Positions 24,300-35,205 of a DNA stretch of 64,000 nucleotides are shown piece by piece. The notes below the pieces were generated by a model that saw nothing but the letters and a program-made list of their open reading frames with translations, searched no databases and was not told the origin of the DNA. Each line of letters begins with the position of its first letter. Position 1 is the first letter of the stretch. This DNA is from Lunularia cruciata (taxonomy: Eukaryota; Streptophyta; Marchantiopsida; Lunulariales; Lunulariaceae). Where the stretch lies: the NCBI GenBank assembly GCA_948567375.1, contig OX419756.1, positions 29,774,333 through 29,838,332 on the forward strand. Direction: 5' to 3'. The translations under genes and the position numbers were made by a program.

Positions 24300-27161
24300 T
24301 TACAGAGTATGAGTTCTCATGACTCGTCTTTTGACAAATTTGTAAGACTCGGATAAGATGAAGAACGCGACCACGCTGACCATTATAATTCCCCACTCCC
24401 AGCTAATGCTTTGTTGCTTGAAGATTTTTGTGTTCAGGGTGGGAATGTAAACTGTGGGAATGGGCATGAGGGCTCCAATAACAACACTAGCTACGAGTAG
24501 CCTGTTGCTGAATAGTTTTGATCGACCTCCCCCGTCGGCTGTGAACAGACTGGCCCTGGAACTCCTGCAATTATATGCGTGCAGTAGCATCATCCAAATA
24601 AAAGCTATCATGATGGTCGAACGAGCTCTGAAGACTGTATCACACTCGGCGACGTTCCTCGAGGAGTTGCACTCAGTTCCCAAATTGCCGTTCCCGAAAG
24701 CGTATATGACCAAAGACCAGTCGGTGAGGATGAGCGTACCCAGAAACATACCATAAGCGAACATGTCTGCGAGCAGTTCCTTCCCGAACAAACCTTTGGT
24801 GTGGGGTGGCACCTTCATAACATGTCGCGAGGCAGCCTCCACCCCGAGAGCCATGGCAGGAGGAGTACTGGTCACCATGTTCATGAACAGAATCTGAACA
24901 GGAGCAAGAGGAAACACGGATACGCCCGCTTTGTCCTTGAATGCCAGCCCGATAATCAGCACGATAACCTCGCCTACATTTGTACTGATGAGGTGGAGAA
25001 CGAATTTCCGAATGTTGGAGAAAATTCTCCTGCCTTCCGAAACAGCCATGACGATGGTGGCAAAGTTGTTGTCAGTCAAAACGATTTCACTGCTGTTTTT
25101 GGCCACGTCGCTGCCTGCTCCCATGGCGATTCCGACGTCAGCTTTTTTCAGACTCGGGGCATCGTTCACCCCGTCTCCTGTCATTGCAGCAAATTTGTTT
25201 CTTCTGTGAAGTGCTTCGATCATCCTCACTTTGGTAGCGGGAGTGCATCTGGCTATGACCAAAGGCAATTCAGCCAAGTTGTCTATCTCCTCCTCGGACA
25301 GTGCGTCGAATTCCGCTGCAGTCATGACCGGGTTGGACATGGGAATGACACTGTGCTCGGGCGAGTCAGGTGGAGGACGGATGATTCCAACTTCTTTGGC
25401 GATGGCTAAAGCTGTGTCATGGTGGTCGCCTGTAAGCATGTGCACTATAATTCCTGCTTCGTAGCAATGGTCTACAGCAATCCTTGATTCGGGGCGAGGA
25501 GTGTCTCGAATGCCGACCAGCCCGAGAAAGACCATATTCTGCTCCACATCCTGCCTCTCCCATTTTGGCACAGATTTGCCCATATCATTTTCGTTGACAC
25601 TACGATAAGCAATGACCAGAACCCGCAAACCTTGTTGAGCCATCACTGCAATTTGGGAACTCACTGTTTTCATGAACTCTCCTCTCGAAGCTATTTCCAC
25701 TTCGACTCCGTTCTCAATCACCTTCCCACAGATTCCTAGGACATTTTCCGCACCTTTGGTGTAGATTTCGAAGGCATCCCTGCCACGGTCGCGGTACAGC
25801 ATGCTCATTCTCTTCGAAGCCGAGCTGAAAGGGTACTCGGTCAGTGGCTCTTTCAAGCTTTTGAAAGTCGGTTTTCCCAACTGTAGTTTGTAGGCGAAGA
25901 CTTGAAGCGCAATCTCTGTGGGATCACCCCAGACCTTACCGTCACTCGCATCCACAATATTTGCCGAGTTACATAAAGCACTGCACTCCACCAATAGCCT
26001 GAACCTCAAATCACTCAGACATTCCAGCGGGTCAACAATCTGATCTCGGACAAATATCTCACCGTTCGTATCCCAACCATCTCCAGAAACCGAGTATTGG
26101 TCTTTACCGGGCAGCCATACACTCGTGACAGTCATCTTGCCTTGGGTCAAAGTACCCGTCTTGTCGGAGCAAATGTTAGTAACCGCTTGCAGAGATTCCA
26201 AAGCCACCAACTTTCGAACAAGAGCACGTTGTGAAACCATGCGTCTGACTCCCATCGCCATGACGATAGTAATCACAGCAATCAATCCTTCGGGTATCAC
26301 AGCAATGGACAGAGATATCGCATAGAGTATGATATCTTTGTCGAAGGTGAAATGATTGACCGCAAACACTATCAATCCCAACAAAATGGACATGCCGAAC
26401 AAAATATACGCCATCCTGTTCAATCTCTTCTGCATGGGCGTGGATCCCGTGCTAGTCTCAGCAATGGACTTGGTAATCTTTCCAATCTCGGTGGACATGC
26501 CGGTGGCAACAGCGATTCCTCTCCCTCTACCTTTTGTCAATGTTGTACTGGAGTAGACCATGTTGAGACGATCTCCCACCGTGGATTCGTCCCCTTTGAT
26601 TGGTTCGACTGTTTTGGCAACTGGTAAGGACTCCCCCGTCAGCATTGCTTCGTCCACCTCCAAGTTGAGGACATCGATTAGTCTGCAGTCGGCTGGAACG
26701 ACATCTCCCACTTCAAAGACGATTATATCGCCTGGAACCACAAGAGGGCTGGAGATTCGGTCCAAACCTCCATCTCGGATGACCTTGGCCGTGGGGGAGG
26801 CCATTCTCCGCAAAGCATCCATCGTCTTCTCTGCACGGAACTCCTGGACGAAACCCACAGCAGCATTGAAGATGATGACAAAAACCAACACTCCTCCTTC
26901 GGCGTAATCTTTCACTGCGTACGACACAGCGGCAGCCACCAGCAAAATGATCGTCAGTCCGTTGGTGAATTGGGCCAACAACACCTTCCATGGGTTCACA
27001 CCACTTTGGCCTTTAAGCTCGTTAGGACCGAACCGCTTCTGCAATTCAGGGACATTCGACTCTTTCAGACCCCTGTCGAGATCAGTATTCAGCCGCTCTT
27101 TCACTTCTTCCACTCGCAGTTTGTGCCACTCGGTGGTTGCTGTGGCTGCAGCTTCCATCAT
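24300..27161 (-). CDS. ENA: ENA-type Na+/K+-exporting P-type ATPase (P-type IID)
   Basis: The product is 953 residues in one exon. It pumps Na+ or K+ out of the cytosol at the plasma membrane using ATP, which matters at high salt or high pH. Motifs in order are: N-terminal cation-ATPase domain 10-75, TGES 175-178 (dephosphorylation loop), IPEGL 289-293 in M4, CSDKTGTLTQ 331-340 with phosphorylated D333, KGAE 469-472 (nucleotide binding), MLTGD 575-579, TGDGVNDAPS 661-670, and the C-terminal M5-M10 bundle 715-950. The ENA-typical SVFPLAPVQ, YIPTLN and short basic tail are present. M4 has IPEGL as in SERCA, where fungal ENA proteins have an IPSSL-like sequence. An in-frame stop lies 20 codons before the ATG, and the next residue is also Met. 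Length is close to the moss and fungal enzymes. ENA pumps are absent from flowering plants, so this gene points to a bryophyte. Confidence 0.96.
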   Translation of the reverse strand: MMEAAATATTEWHKLRVEEVKERLNTDLDRGLKESNVPELQKRFGPNELKGQSGVNPWKVLLAQFTNGLTIILLVAAAVSYAVKDYAEGGVLVFVIIFNAAVGFVQEFRAEKTMDALRRMASPTAKVIRDGGLDRISSPLVVPGDIIVFEVGDVVPADCRLIDVLNLEVDEAMLTGESLPVAKTVEPIKGDESTVGDRLNMVYSSTTLTKGRGRGIAVATGMSTEIGKITKSIAETSTGSTPMQKRLNRMAYILFGMSILLGLIVFAVNHFTFDKDIILYAISLSIAVIPEGLIAVITIVMAMGVRRMVSQRALVRKLVALESLQAVTNICSDKTGTLTQGKMTVTSVWLPGKDQYSVSGDGWDTNGEIFVRDQIVDPLECLSDLRFRLLVECSALCNSANIVDASDGKVWGDPTEIALQVFAYKLQLGKPTFKSLKEPLTEYPFSSASKRMSMLYRDRGRDAFEIYTKGAENVLGICGKVIENGVEVEIASRGEFMKTVSSQIAVMAQQGLRVLVIAYRSVNENDMGKSVPKWERQDVEQNMVFLGLVGIRDTPRPESRIAVDHCYEAGIIVHMLTGDHHDTALAIAKEVGIIRPPPDSPEHSVIPMSNPVMTAAEFDALSEEEIDNLAELPLVIARCTPATKVRMIEALHRRNKFAAMTGDGVNDAPSLKKADVGIAMGAGSDVAKNSSEIVLTDNNFATIVMAVSEGRRIFSNIRKFVLHLISTNVGEVIVLIIGLAFKDKAGVSVFPLAPVQILFMNMVTSTPPAMALGVEAASRHVMKVPPHTKGLFGKELLADMFAYGMFLGTLILTDWSLVIYAFGNGNLGTECNSSRNVAECDTVFRARSTIMIAFIWMMLLHAYNCRSSRASLFTADGGGRSKLFSNRLLVASVVIGALMPIPTVYIPTLNTKIFKQQSISWEWGIIMVSVVAFFILSESYKFVKRRVMRTHTL

Positions 27162-27350
27162 CCTGGCTGCTGTAGAGTTTACAGCAACGGTTCCCGAAAT
27201 TTCGAACAGTTCAACACTTCAACAAGTAAAAGACTGGAAGCCAGAATACAGATTTGATCGCAGCTGCAGGTGAGACCATGAAAGCCTCCAGGGGCGGAAG
27301 ATCTTCTCCTAATCGAGAGTCAAATACGACGATAAGCTCCACTCCGAGCT

Positions 27351-27359
27351 CTTTTATAG
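27351..27359 (-). promoter_or_regulatory. TATA box of the ENA gene
   Basis: On the minus strand CTCTATAAAAGAG gives a strong TATAAAAG box, about 190 bases before the ENA start codon. This places transcription start near 27.32 kb and implies a leader of about 160 bases. It is the only good TATA box in the upstream 300 bases. Confidence 0.6.
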
Positions 27360-27419
27360 AGGAAGTGTCGTCCTTACCGACTCTGTAAAGTAGCTGCATC
27401 GAGTGAAATATCAAAACTT

Positions 27420-29880
27420 ACCGTAAACCAATTTTAGGAAGGTCTAAAATAGCAATGCACTAGCAATGCCGACTAGTGCAAACTATCTTGTGTAATTAGA
27501 ACTCAGCTGGATACTTTTACTTTCACAGCACCGAGCAGCCAATGTCTTAGTAGCGTACTTGTCCATGACTGAACATCTGTACAGTAAATCTTGAGGTCGG
27601 AGACTTGCATGTACTCCAGACTGAAACGCATGGAGGTGGGCCCATCACGTTAAAATCGGCATACGTTCATTACAAACTAACTATCAATCGATCTAAATCT
27701 ACAGAACAAGACTGCGCTGTCACAATTTGAAGTGCTATAGGCTCTTTTGGCGCAGTGAGACGGGAATCGAATCGTAAATGTTCTCGAGATGCATGCATCA
27801 TTCAAAAGAACCAATCCGATTGTGACTTCTATTTAAAAAAAAAGATGCCAGTTTGTTAGATGCTATAGTGAGACAAACTGTAAGATCTGTTGATGCAGGG
27901 GTGTGCGTTTGCTTTTCCAGGGAATCACCTTACCTCCTTACGCTTTTTGTCGTCTCTGAGCCGCCTCGCAGGACGGTTGTACTATGTTTGATGTTGATTC
28001 AGTGTTAACCGGGCCCCTGCTCGTCGTGGACAAGAGATTTCCTCTGTTGTTCGCAGATTGCTCCAGGTTGAACGTGTCGCAATCCAGTGCAGTCAAGGAA
28101 TTTTCGTGGTCCTTTTTGAGCAACCCCAATTATTACTCGGGAGAGGCCAAGAGCAAACGAAACTCGTACAATAACCTTCTTCCCTTCTAACTAATGCAGG
28201 AGGATATTTCCTTTCTACCGAGTGGTAATCCATTGAGCCTATGCTTTTCAGTTGAATCAAAGGCCTCAGCACCAGCCCTTTTACTGCAGGTCCTCTCAAA
28301 ATTGGGTACAGCAAGGACACGAGATATATCACCATTGGAGGAAGAGAGCAAAAACAGAACTCACACCAATAATATTGCAGTCTACCGATATTATAATTAT
28401 ACGAGAAAGAAATCTACTCTAAAGGAAGTAGAGTCTCAAATCAAATGGGAGGTCCATTTTTAACACCTTGGTCCGTACTTCCAAGTTAGACATAGTCTTA
28501 ATCAGGCAAGCTTATCCACTTCTTACGTGGACAAAGGTAATGGGGCTTCACCTTTACAGTGAACGTTATTGAACTCATTAGCGAAGTCTCTAGGGAGTCC
28601 ACATTCGGTCGTCGTGCGACTCTGCAAGTGACATACCTATGCCGTCCACCTCCAGCAGTAGTGCTCCTTCCGGTCTTGCCCGAATCGTCATGTGCTTATG
28701 TCTGAGGATGATCTACGTACACCGTCATTGTTTATGCTAAAGTCCGTCCACAAGTCTCACACAGTACAAATAAAAAATGCTGCTACTCTGACAAAGTCGA
28801 GCCAAAGGAATCGAAGAATGAGAGGTCCTTCGAGGAGGTTTCTTGCACAGCGGAAAAGCAATCTCGATCACTGTCGACATTTGGAGGGAAGTGGATGATG
28901 CTGCAGACGAAGCCTTCAGAAATGCTCGTGGAAGCATTATTAAAATCAAAAGCAAGACGTGTGGTTTCTATCAGGCACTAGCTTGCGTTACTCTTGAAAG
29001 AAGTGATAACCATCTTCTGATCATCTTCGGCCGAACACCTAGCAGGCCTTGCTGGAGAGGGCATGTGAAGTTCGTATTCCAGCACAAAAGGAGCTCGAGT
29101 TTCCGCTCGTGCAACGCTGCCACGCGGAGAATATATGCACTGCTCGTAAGTGTATCAGCGCTTAGCTTCTGTGCTGTAAGGGTGATTGACCACAAGAGGA
29201 TTAACATGATCCGACAAGTCACTAGCTGCACATTTCCTCTGTCCATCTAAGAGATTAGGTTAATTAGATTACTTGATAATAAATTGCATATGCCATTTTG
29301 TAACGTGTCTCCTATGCTCGGACATGTAGATGACAGAGTGGCACAGCGTGGGTTTTCATGTTCCCAAAAGGAGCTAGTTTTTCAGATCCTTAACTCCCTT
29401 TGTAGTAAATGTCGCAGGGTTCCAATATCCACATTGACTGCTACGTTCAAGGTGCTGGATGAACTTTCGATCGCATGCACAAGCCTCCGGCCCCTTTTTA
29501 TCGATGTTGAGAACATACCCAAATTGTATATAATCGCAGTAAAGTGTTATCATCACGTGCCCTTCGGTTCAAACTATTTCAGCTCAAAAGATGAATTTCA
29601 ACTCATAGTCCTCATACGGAACTTCAATTCGAAAAGCGTAGCTTGTACAGCTTTACTGCAAACCGCAGTACTTCGAGGAAGAAATAGGGTTTAGGAAAGA
29701 AAGAAACCCTGAACTAGGGGTACGGGGAGTTCACAACGTATGACGTTTAGTGGTGAACTATTTGAGGCAACAGATCTTTGAATTATACCAAAAGGAGATA
29801 AAACGAACCTTGAGGTCTGGAGCTGAAGGCACCACGAAGGAGCGTGCATCATCTTCTTGGAGAGAAAAAGGCGAATTGTA
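27420..29880. other. ENA upstream region, unclassified
   Basis: Moderate-GC sequence with several ORFs of 60-136 codons on both strands, including 28843-29250 and 29284-29694 on the plus strand. None shows a known domain, a transit peptide, or splice-consistent continuation. They may be chance ORFs or decayed genes. The first several hundred bases next to ENA are expected to hold its promoter. Confidence 0.4.
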
Positions 29881-29893
29881 TAGAATAGAATGG

Positions 29894-30150
29894 CAAGACC
29901 CCATCAAGCTGTACAAAGAGGAGACATAAGAAATAAAATGGTGCTAAAATCCAATAGTATCGGTATGAGAAATCTGCTCTACTGCAACTAAGATGTCATT
30001 TAAGAATTTTTGCATACGGAAAATATATCAAGATATGCTCATGTATCTTAGGTGCAGTACGATAGATTTCTACTATCGATTCTATTGGGGCTTAACCCCA
30101 TTCTACCTCTTGTGTTTTATCCTTGCACTGTTTGATGGGTCCTTCCCGTC
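29894..30150. mobile_element. Foldback/MITE-like element with about 100-bp inverted repeats
   Basis: The left arm (29894-29995) and right arm (30045-30150) are imperfect inverted complements over about 100 bases, separated by a 49-base loop. The arms contain TAAGAAATAAAATGG and its partner CCATTCTACCTC, then ACTGCAACTAAGAT against ATCTTAGGTGCAGT. There is no ORF. An outer tail (CTTCTTGGTATCC) continues to about 30182. This is the most complete copy of a family with other ends at 10.6, 12.5-13.55, 14.74-14.88 and 30.83 kb. Confidence 0.75.
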
Positions 30151-30825
30151 TTCTTGGTATCCTGGGCGGTCGCCCTGTTACCTAGATATGTCAAGATAAT
30201 GATGTTTTATAAGTATGTCAAAAAGACGAACACGAGTAGAGAAAAACCAGTGATTGGATAACTTTGTTGCTACTAAAGTATCTTCGATTTCGAAGGACAA
30301 CTAACGTTCGTTGTGAGGGTAGTGGCTAGAGGTGTTTTAGAACAAAAGAGCAGATTGCAGAGCTTCCAACGTTGCTCTACCATATCAAACATTTTGTGTA
30401 GTAGTCTTTCGAATTTGACTTTCATCGCACTTTCATCGAGCATGATAACAGTTACTGGACAATACAGGTATATGGAGTCCATTTTGCCTCAAGCCGTTTA
30501 GTTGGATACACCTCAAGGAATAGATTGAAAGGCTCTAGCTACGAGAGCTGATGAGAATATGGACGCTGAAACTTCACCACCAACGTGTGTCTTCTTTCAG
30601 ATTAAAGAGCGGGACCGAGGGCTTCATGTCACCATATCGCTGCCTTTTATTGGCACATGCTACACCATATATGTTTTCATGTCAGAGAATCCAGGGCTTT
30701 CCAGTCTTCAGGAATATGGGGAAGTGGAAAGGACCAGCAGTACATCTGAAATGATTGTACTGCGGGTCCTCTCGATGTCAACATTGGATATCATGAATAT
30801 GCATTGGGGGAGAAGGCGACCGCGT

Positions 30826-30935
30826 GTGATAACAAGAAGGATAAGAAGACTTTAACAAGCCGTACAAGGAAAAGACAGGGGAGGTAAAATGGTGCTAGCC
30901 CCAATATCGGTAAGAAGAATATGCCCTACAACGCC
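30826..30935 (+). repeat. Single end of the TIR family
   Basis: The sequence reads outer end (AACAAGAAGGATAAGAAGAC), then ACAAGGAAAAGACAGGGGAG, then GCCCCAATATCGGTA, which is the left-arm order. No right arm follows. It faces the full copy 650 bases upstream, so the two could bound one larger element. Confidence 0.6.
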
Positions 30936-31272
30936 TATGCCTACAACGCCTAATATACATTCGATTGCAAATGTATGTTTCTCCCACTTTCGAGGGAAGT
31001 TGCTGTCTCCATTGAATTTCGAAATTACGGGTAGCATAGAGTGAGGGACATTGAAGATCACACCAGAAGTAAAGCGAGATGAAGTTTTAATATATTATGA
31101 CAAGCCCCAACCAAGAGTGGAATTCCTTTTCACAGAACATGTTGGTGGCCTACATCTGTGGGGGATCCCCACCACAATTAACTCTGCGAGGTTACGGGAA
31201 GAGTATACGCGGTATTCTTATATAAAAAAAACAATCCACGACACGCCGTACTCTGACGCCATTCAGCGTGCT

Positions 31273-31283
31273 CTCTATATAAA
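31273..31283 (+). promoter_or_regulatory. Strong TATA box of a candidate promoter
   Basis: CTCTATATAAACAAGG is a near-consensus plant TATA box. The first ATG of a 162-codon ORF follows about 35 bases later, close to where transcription itself would begin. This spacing is unusually short, so the ATG may be at the very start of the transcript or a later Met may be used. Confidence 0.45.
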
Positions 31284-31312
31284 CAAGGCGGCTATAATCA
31301 AAGGATTTCCAT

Positions 31313-31801
31313 GTGTTGGTTGCAGAAACTTCATCTTTCTTGTCGCATCATAGTCGGAACTTTGGTCATCTCATCACGACATCCTGCAGTGTAGACAGGA
31401 GCTCGTCGATTACTTACAGCCGGCGGGCGTCATCCACCGTAGCACATCAAGTTCTTAGGTCCATTACGGGGTCTTCGTCAGATTCAGATCGTCGTATCCA
31501 TGCAGTCCCACCTGGAACAACCTTTTGGGCAGTCAGTGCTGCAGAGAATCATCACTTAGCCGCAGTTGAGTCGAAGCTTCGTGTGCTCTTCTATCGACAT
31601 GAAGCATCTCCATCCAATCTCAGCGACTATACTCGATATATAAAAGGTTGCAAAAAGTTGGTTAGTGCAAAAACTACCACTTTTCCTGGAGTACGATTCC
31701 CACGGATTCAAAAGTGTATGTTCGAGCATCAATTGCAGGACCTGCGAATTGGAATGTCAAGAGAGTTTGATCATGCGAGGATGGGTGGTCCACCGATTTA
31801 G
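31313..31801 (+). CDS. Orphan ORF behind a TATA box, function unknown
   Basis: The ORF has 162 codons. The first 60 residues are rich in Ser, Thr and Arg and poor in acidic residues, like an organelle transit peptide. The rest is basic with no motif I recognise. No splice-consistent downstream exon was found, though another ORF (31945-32208) follows on the same strand. It lies between a TIR-family end and an AT-rich repeat block, so a chance ORF remains likely. Confidence 0.25.
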   Translation: MLVAETSSFLSHHSRNFGHLITTSCSVDRSSSITYSRRASSTVAHQVLRSITGSSSDSDRRIHAVPPGTTFWAVSAAENHHLAAVESKLRVLFYRHEASPSNLSDYTRYIKGCKKLVSAKTTTFPGVRFPRIQKCMFEHQLQDLRIGMSREFDHARMGGPPI

Positions 31802-31944
31802 AAAACTAGGTTCAGAATTTGTTGGGTAGAGGAGGAGAACACTGGTCTTCCTGGGTTGTCGGTCCTTCATAGTGACCATAAACGACCACTCATCGTCAGG
31901 CTGCAAGTCAAATCGAGCATAGCATCGCAGAGTTCACCTCATAG

Positions 31945-32208
31945 GTGTGTGAGATCTCCAACAAAAGAGAAGTCCTCTCCGATTGTTTCTACTGGCTAAG
32001 GAATGATCCAGACTTTTGGGTCCGAAGAGGGACTGTGGTCATGTTATATATGAGAAGGGATGCCAATGAATCGACAACACCATACATTCTTCATTTCCTA
32101 GGAGTTCCTTGGAGATCATGCTCGCTACAAATTTGTGCAGGAGGTAAGGGTACTATATATCGTCACTTTATATCACGTGAGAGTCAAACATGGGATTGCA
32201 GGGATTAG
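31945..32208 (+). CDS. Short ORF, unrecognised
   Basis: The ORF has 87 codons and includes FYWLRNDPDFWVRRGTVVML. The W-x-R-R pattern is faintly like the helical repeats of AlkD-type DNA alkylation repair proteins. The match is too short to call. It could be a remnant exon linked to the ORF just upstream. Confidence 0.15.
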   Translation: MCEISNKREVLSDCFYWLRNDPDFWVRRGTVVMLYMRRDANESTTPYILHFLGVPWRSCSLQICAGGKGTIYRHFISRESQTWDCRD

Positions 32209-32379
32209 GAGACCTTCAAGAATGGACTTCTCCGCACATAATTACTCTCAATGTGAAGTAATCGTATTATAATAATAGTATATTTCGAATATAAATATAA
32301 TGAAATATAAAACTACAATTTCTACACCATGGAACATATAACCTATGACTGCTGTCTTAATTTCAATATCAAATTTCAA

Positions 32380-32750
32380 TGATGAAATACCAATGTTTCC
32401 ATGAAATCAATGTATGTATCAAATTTTGATATGAAATTTATGTTAGGAATTTTAAGAGTAAAACGTAGAAAAAGCTGCTTCCCTTTATCGGAATATTACG
32501 AGGACGCGTAAATATGTAGGAAATATTAAATCATCGTATATGGCTAAGTTAAATATCAATGCAGGTTTGCAGAAAGTGATAAGAGTGTCCAGTCTTTTGA
32601 TTTTTATTTGATTGAATATCAAAATGCAATAAATCGGGATCATCATTTCAGTGAAGTTTACAATCAAGATTGTAATTCAGTTTGATAATACCTTAAGGGA
32701 ATTAATATTCCCTCATCCCCCATATATCTACAGTGGAACAATCATTCCAT
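32380..32750 (+). repeat. Left copy of a 370-bp direct repeat (LTR-like)
   Basis: It aligns with 34655-35023 over its length: AATTTTAAGAGTAAAACG, AATATGTAGGAAATATT, ATTTTTATTTGATTG and AACAATCATTC recur in the same order. The two copies flank 1.9 kb of non-coding sequence, the arrangement of a coding-less LTR element. Ends are diverged and no primer-binding site was recognised. Confidence 0.55.
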
Positions 32751-34654
32751 CTTCTCGAATTGCCTGGGCAGGTCGTATTTAAACCGTATTTAAACCTTCT
32801 AGTAACACACTTTCATCATCCCAGCCTCTAAATAACGCATCCAACGCATCCACAATCAAAATCATTAGAGAAATATTCCGCGGACAAGTATTTTTTTTTA
32901 ATTTCCACACCATATTTAAATCTTCTAGCATCACACTTACAACTCAAGTTCCTCCGCACCCACCATCATCAAAATCATTAGAAAGATATTCCAGGGACAC
33001 ATCCAAAGCTGTTTCCAGGCGGCGACGTTGGCCCCCACGAACCGACGGCGAATTGAGATCATCCTCCAAATGGGGTTGTGGAAATGTAAAAAGTGGTGTG
33101 GGAAAATATCAATTCTCTATATTACAGCAATTAACAAGATACTTCAAAGACCACGAAAATTATGCATGTTTTATCTCGACGGATGGGCTCAATTTCCAAA
33201 CTATAGATGCATGTAATTTCTTAAGATTTTAAGATTTTATACATCTTTCTTATTTTTATTGGAAGAAGCGAAGAATAAAACTCCTATTTCTTTATGTAGC
33301 CATGACATATTTTAATGGTTTCATTTTGGCCGCTCTTAAGCTACCTTTTCAAACTAACCTCTTCTTCACTTTGTTTTCCCATCACTTCTTTTGTCATCGA
33401 TGGGATATCCATCCTATCGGAGTAAAGAGTCATTCGTACTAAATGGTGCGGGGACTAATTGTGCAGCAAAAAAGTTTTATAATATTGATCCGTCTTTGTG
33501 GAATGAAGAAAATTAATTATTTCATGTAAACATTAGGAGCTTGCATGTTGTTGGGGATTTTTATTATTGATGACCTAGAATTACATTTCATATGAGCATC
33601 ACAGTTCTAGGGTATGAATATTGACGAGGTTATTACAATTACTAAATTTATCTATAATTTAATGAGTTTATTTTAAGTTTCTTTGTATACATTGATGAGT
33701 AAAAGATCAATCTTAAATGAGCCTCTTAAAACTTAAAACTTTTGAATTAGTGAGATCATAATAATAAGTAAGTATCACTATTATGGTAAGAATGTTATAT
33801 ATGTATATCACAACAAATCCCTCATAAATTATTCTAACTATCTAAAAAATCATAAACGTGCTACTAGTTTCTTTACTCTATTTCTTCGTTGATTGAGTCA
33901 CTACTCCACATTCTCATCATCTCTCATCATTTTCATATTCTTTGGCTGCATTTATAGGCAAATCAAATTGAATCGTCTAATCACTTTCACATTCTTCGAT
34001 TGCGTTGATTGTCATATCGTGTGGATCGTACTCACATTTTGAATCATCCATGATTCTCACTTAGTCTAATACTGGCGTCGAAAGTGCATACAATGCTTGT
34101 CTTTAATGGGATCCATGCTCTACTAAAGTAAAATTATGTAATCATGACATCTATCATATCCTCTAGGGAATAACTATAACACTTTTGTACTTTTTGAGAA
34201 ATATTGTTGATTGTGGTTGTGAAATTATTTAGAACTATCATAAAATTAAGAAAATGGTATGTGGCTCTTATGAAAACATGAGGCGATAGTACTAGAATTC
34301 ACTTGTTAGGGAAATATTGCGGAAGTACAACCTTTTATTCTATGACAAATATGATGTATTTATCCATGTTCAATCTTCAGGTTAATCGCTCTTCCGCACG
34401 ATGTATAAATTCGGTTTTTCTTTCTTGATCTCCTTTAAGAGTTTCTTTTTCTAAATTTTAATTTTAGATACACGCGTGCTTAAGAAACTCAGTTTGCATT
34501 CCTAGACATTTATTGATTAGATAACACATCTTAATTTAAAAGAATAAAGAAGGAATTCTCTATGATACAAGAGCTTCTTTTTATATAGCACTACACATAA
34601 GGTCACTTGAATACATAATATGAATTTATTCTTAACCATAAATATAGAAAATGA
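32751..34654. mobile_element. Interior of a non-coding LTR-like element
   Basis: No coding domain is present. The part from about 33335 to 34630 is a diverged copy of 46050-47270 (shared CATCACTTCTTTTGTCATCG, GAATGAAGAAAATTAATTAT, ATGATACAAGAGCTTCTTTT). The segment at 32.98-33.12 kb is GC-richer and recalls 22.70-22.81 kb. With its flanking direct repeats it resembles a TRIM or LARD element. Confidence 0.45.
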
Positions 34655-35023
34655 TGAAAGACCAATGTTTCAAGTAAATCAATATATATCAAAATTTGAC
34701 AGAAAATTTACGTTAGAAATTTTAAGAGTAAAACGGACAAAAATTGCTTCTCTTTATAGGAGTATCACAAGGACTCATAAATATATAGGAAATATTTCTT
34801 ACATCATCATATATATGGCTAACTTAAATATCAATGAAGGTTTTTTGTAAGTAGTAAGTGTGTCCAATCCCTTTATTTTTATTTGATTGGGGATCAAAAT
34901 GAAATAAATTGGAATCATCATTTAAGCAAAGTTTACATTAAAAATTATAATTTAATTTGATAGTAAATTTGAGGTAATTTATATTTCCACATCCTCACTA
35001 TATATAGCAAAACAATCATTCTA
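34655..35023 (+). repeat. Right copy of a 370-bp direct repeat (LTR-like)
   Basis: This is the partner of 32380-32750 in the same orientation. It is more AT-rich than its partner, with several CG-containing sites replaced, consistent with age. Confidence 0.55.
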
Positions 35024-35205
35024 GGGGGTTTCACTTTTGGAAATTACCATAGGCTTATGGTTGTGGGACATGTCCCGTAAAATTTCTGATGGGACCCTAT
35101 ATAGAAATTAATGTCCATTTCTGAACGGTATGTAAAGAAAATTTACTGGCTATAGTAAGTATTTACCTGCCTTCTAGAAAAGGCAAGTTTGGGTTGAACA
35201 TGGGA

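Noticed and set aside
24801-25409. 202-codon plus-strand ORF antisense to ENA
   Set aside because: Its complement encodes conserved ATPase motifs (TGDGVNDAP and the hinge), so this is a shadow.
31945-32208. AlkD-like DNA repair gene
   Set aside because: Only a short W-x-R-R resemblance; too little to support the family.
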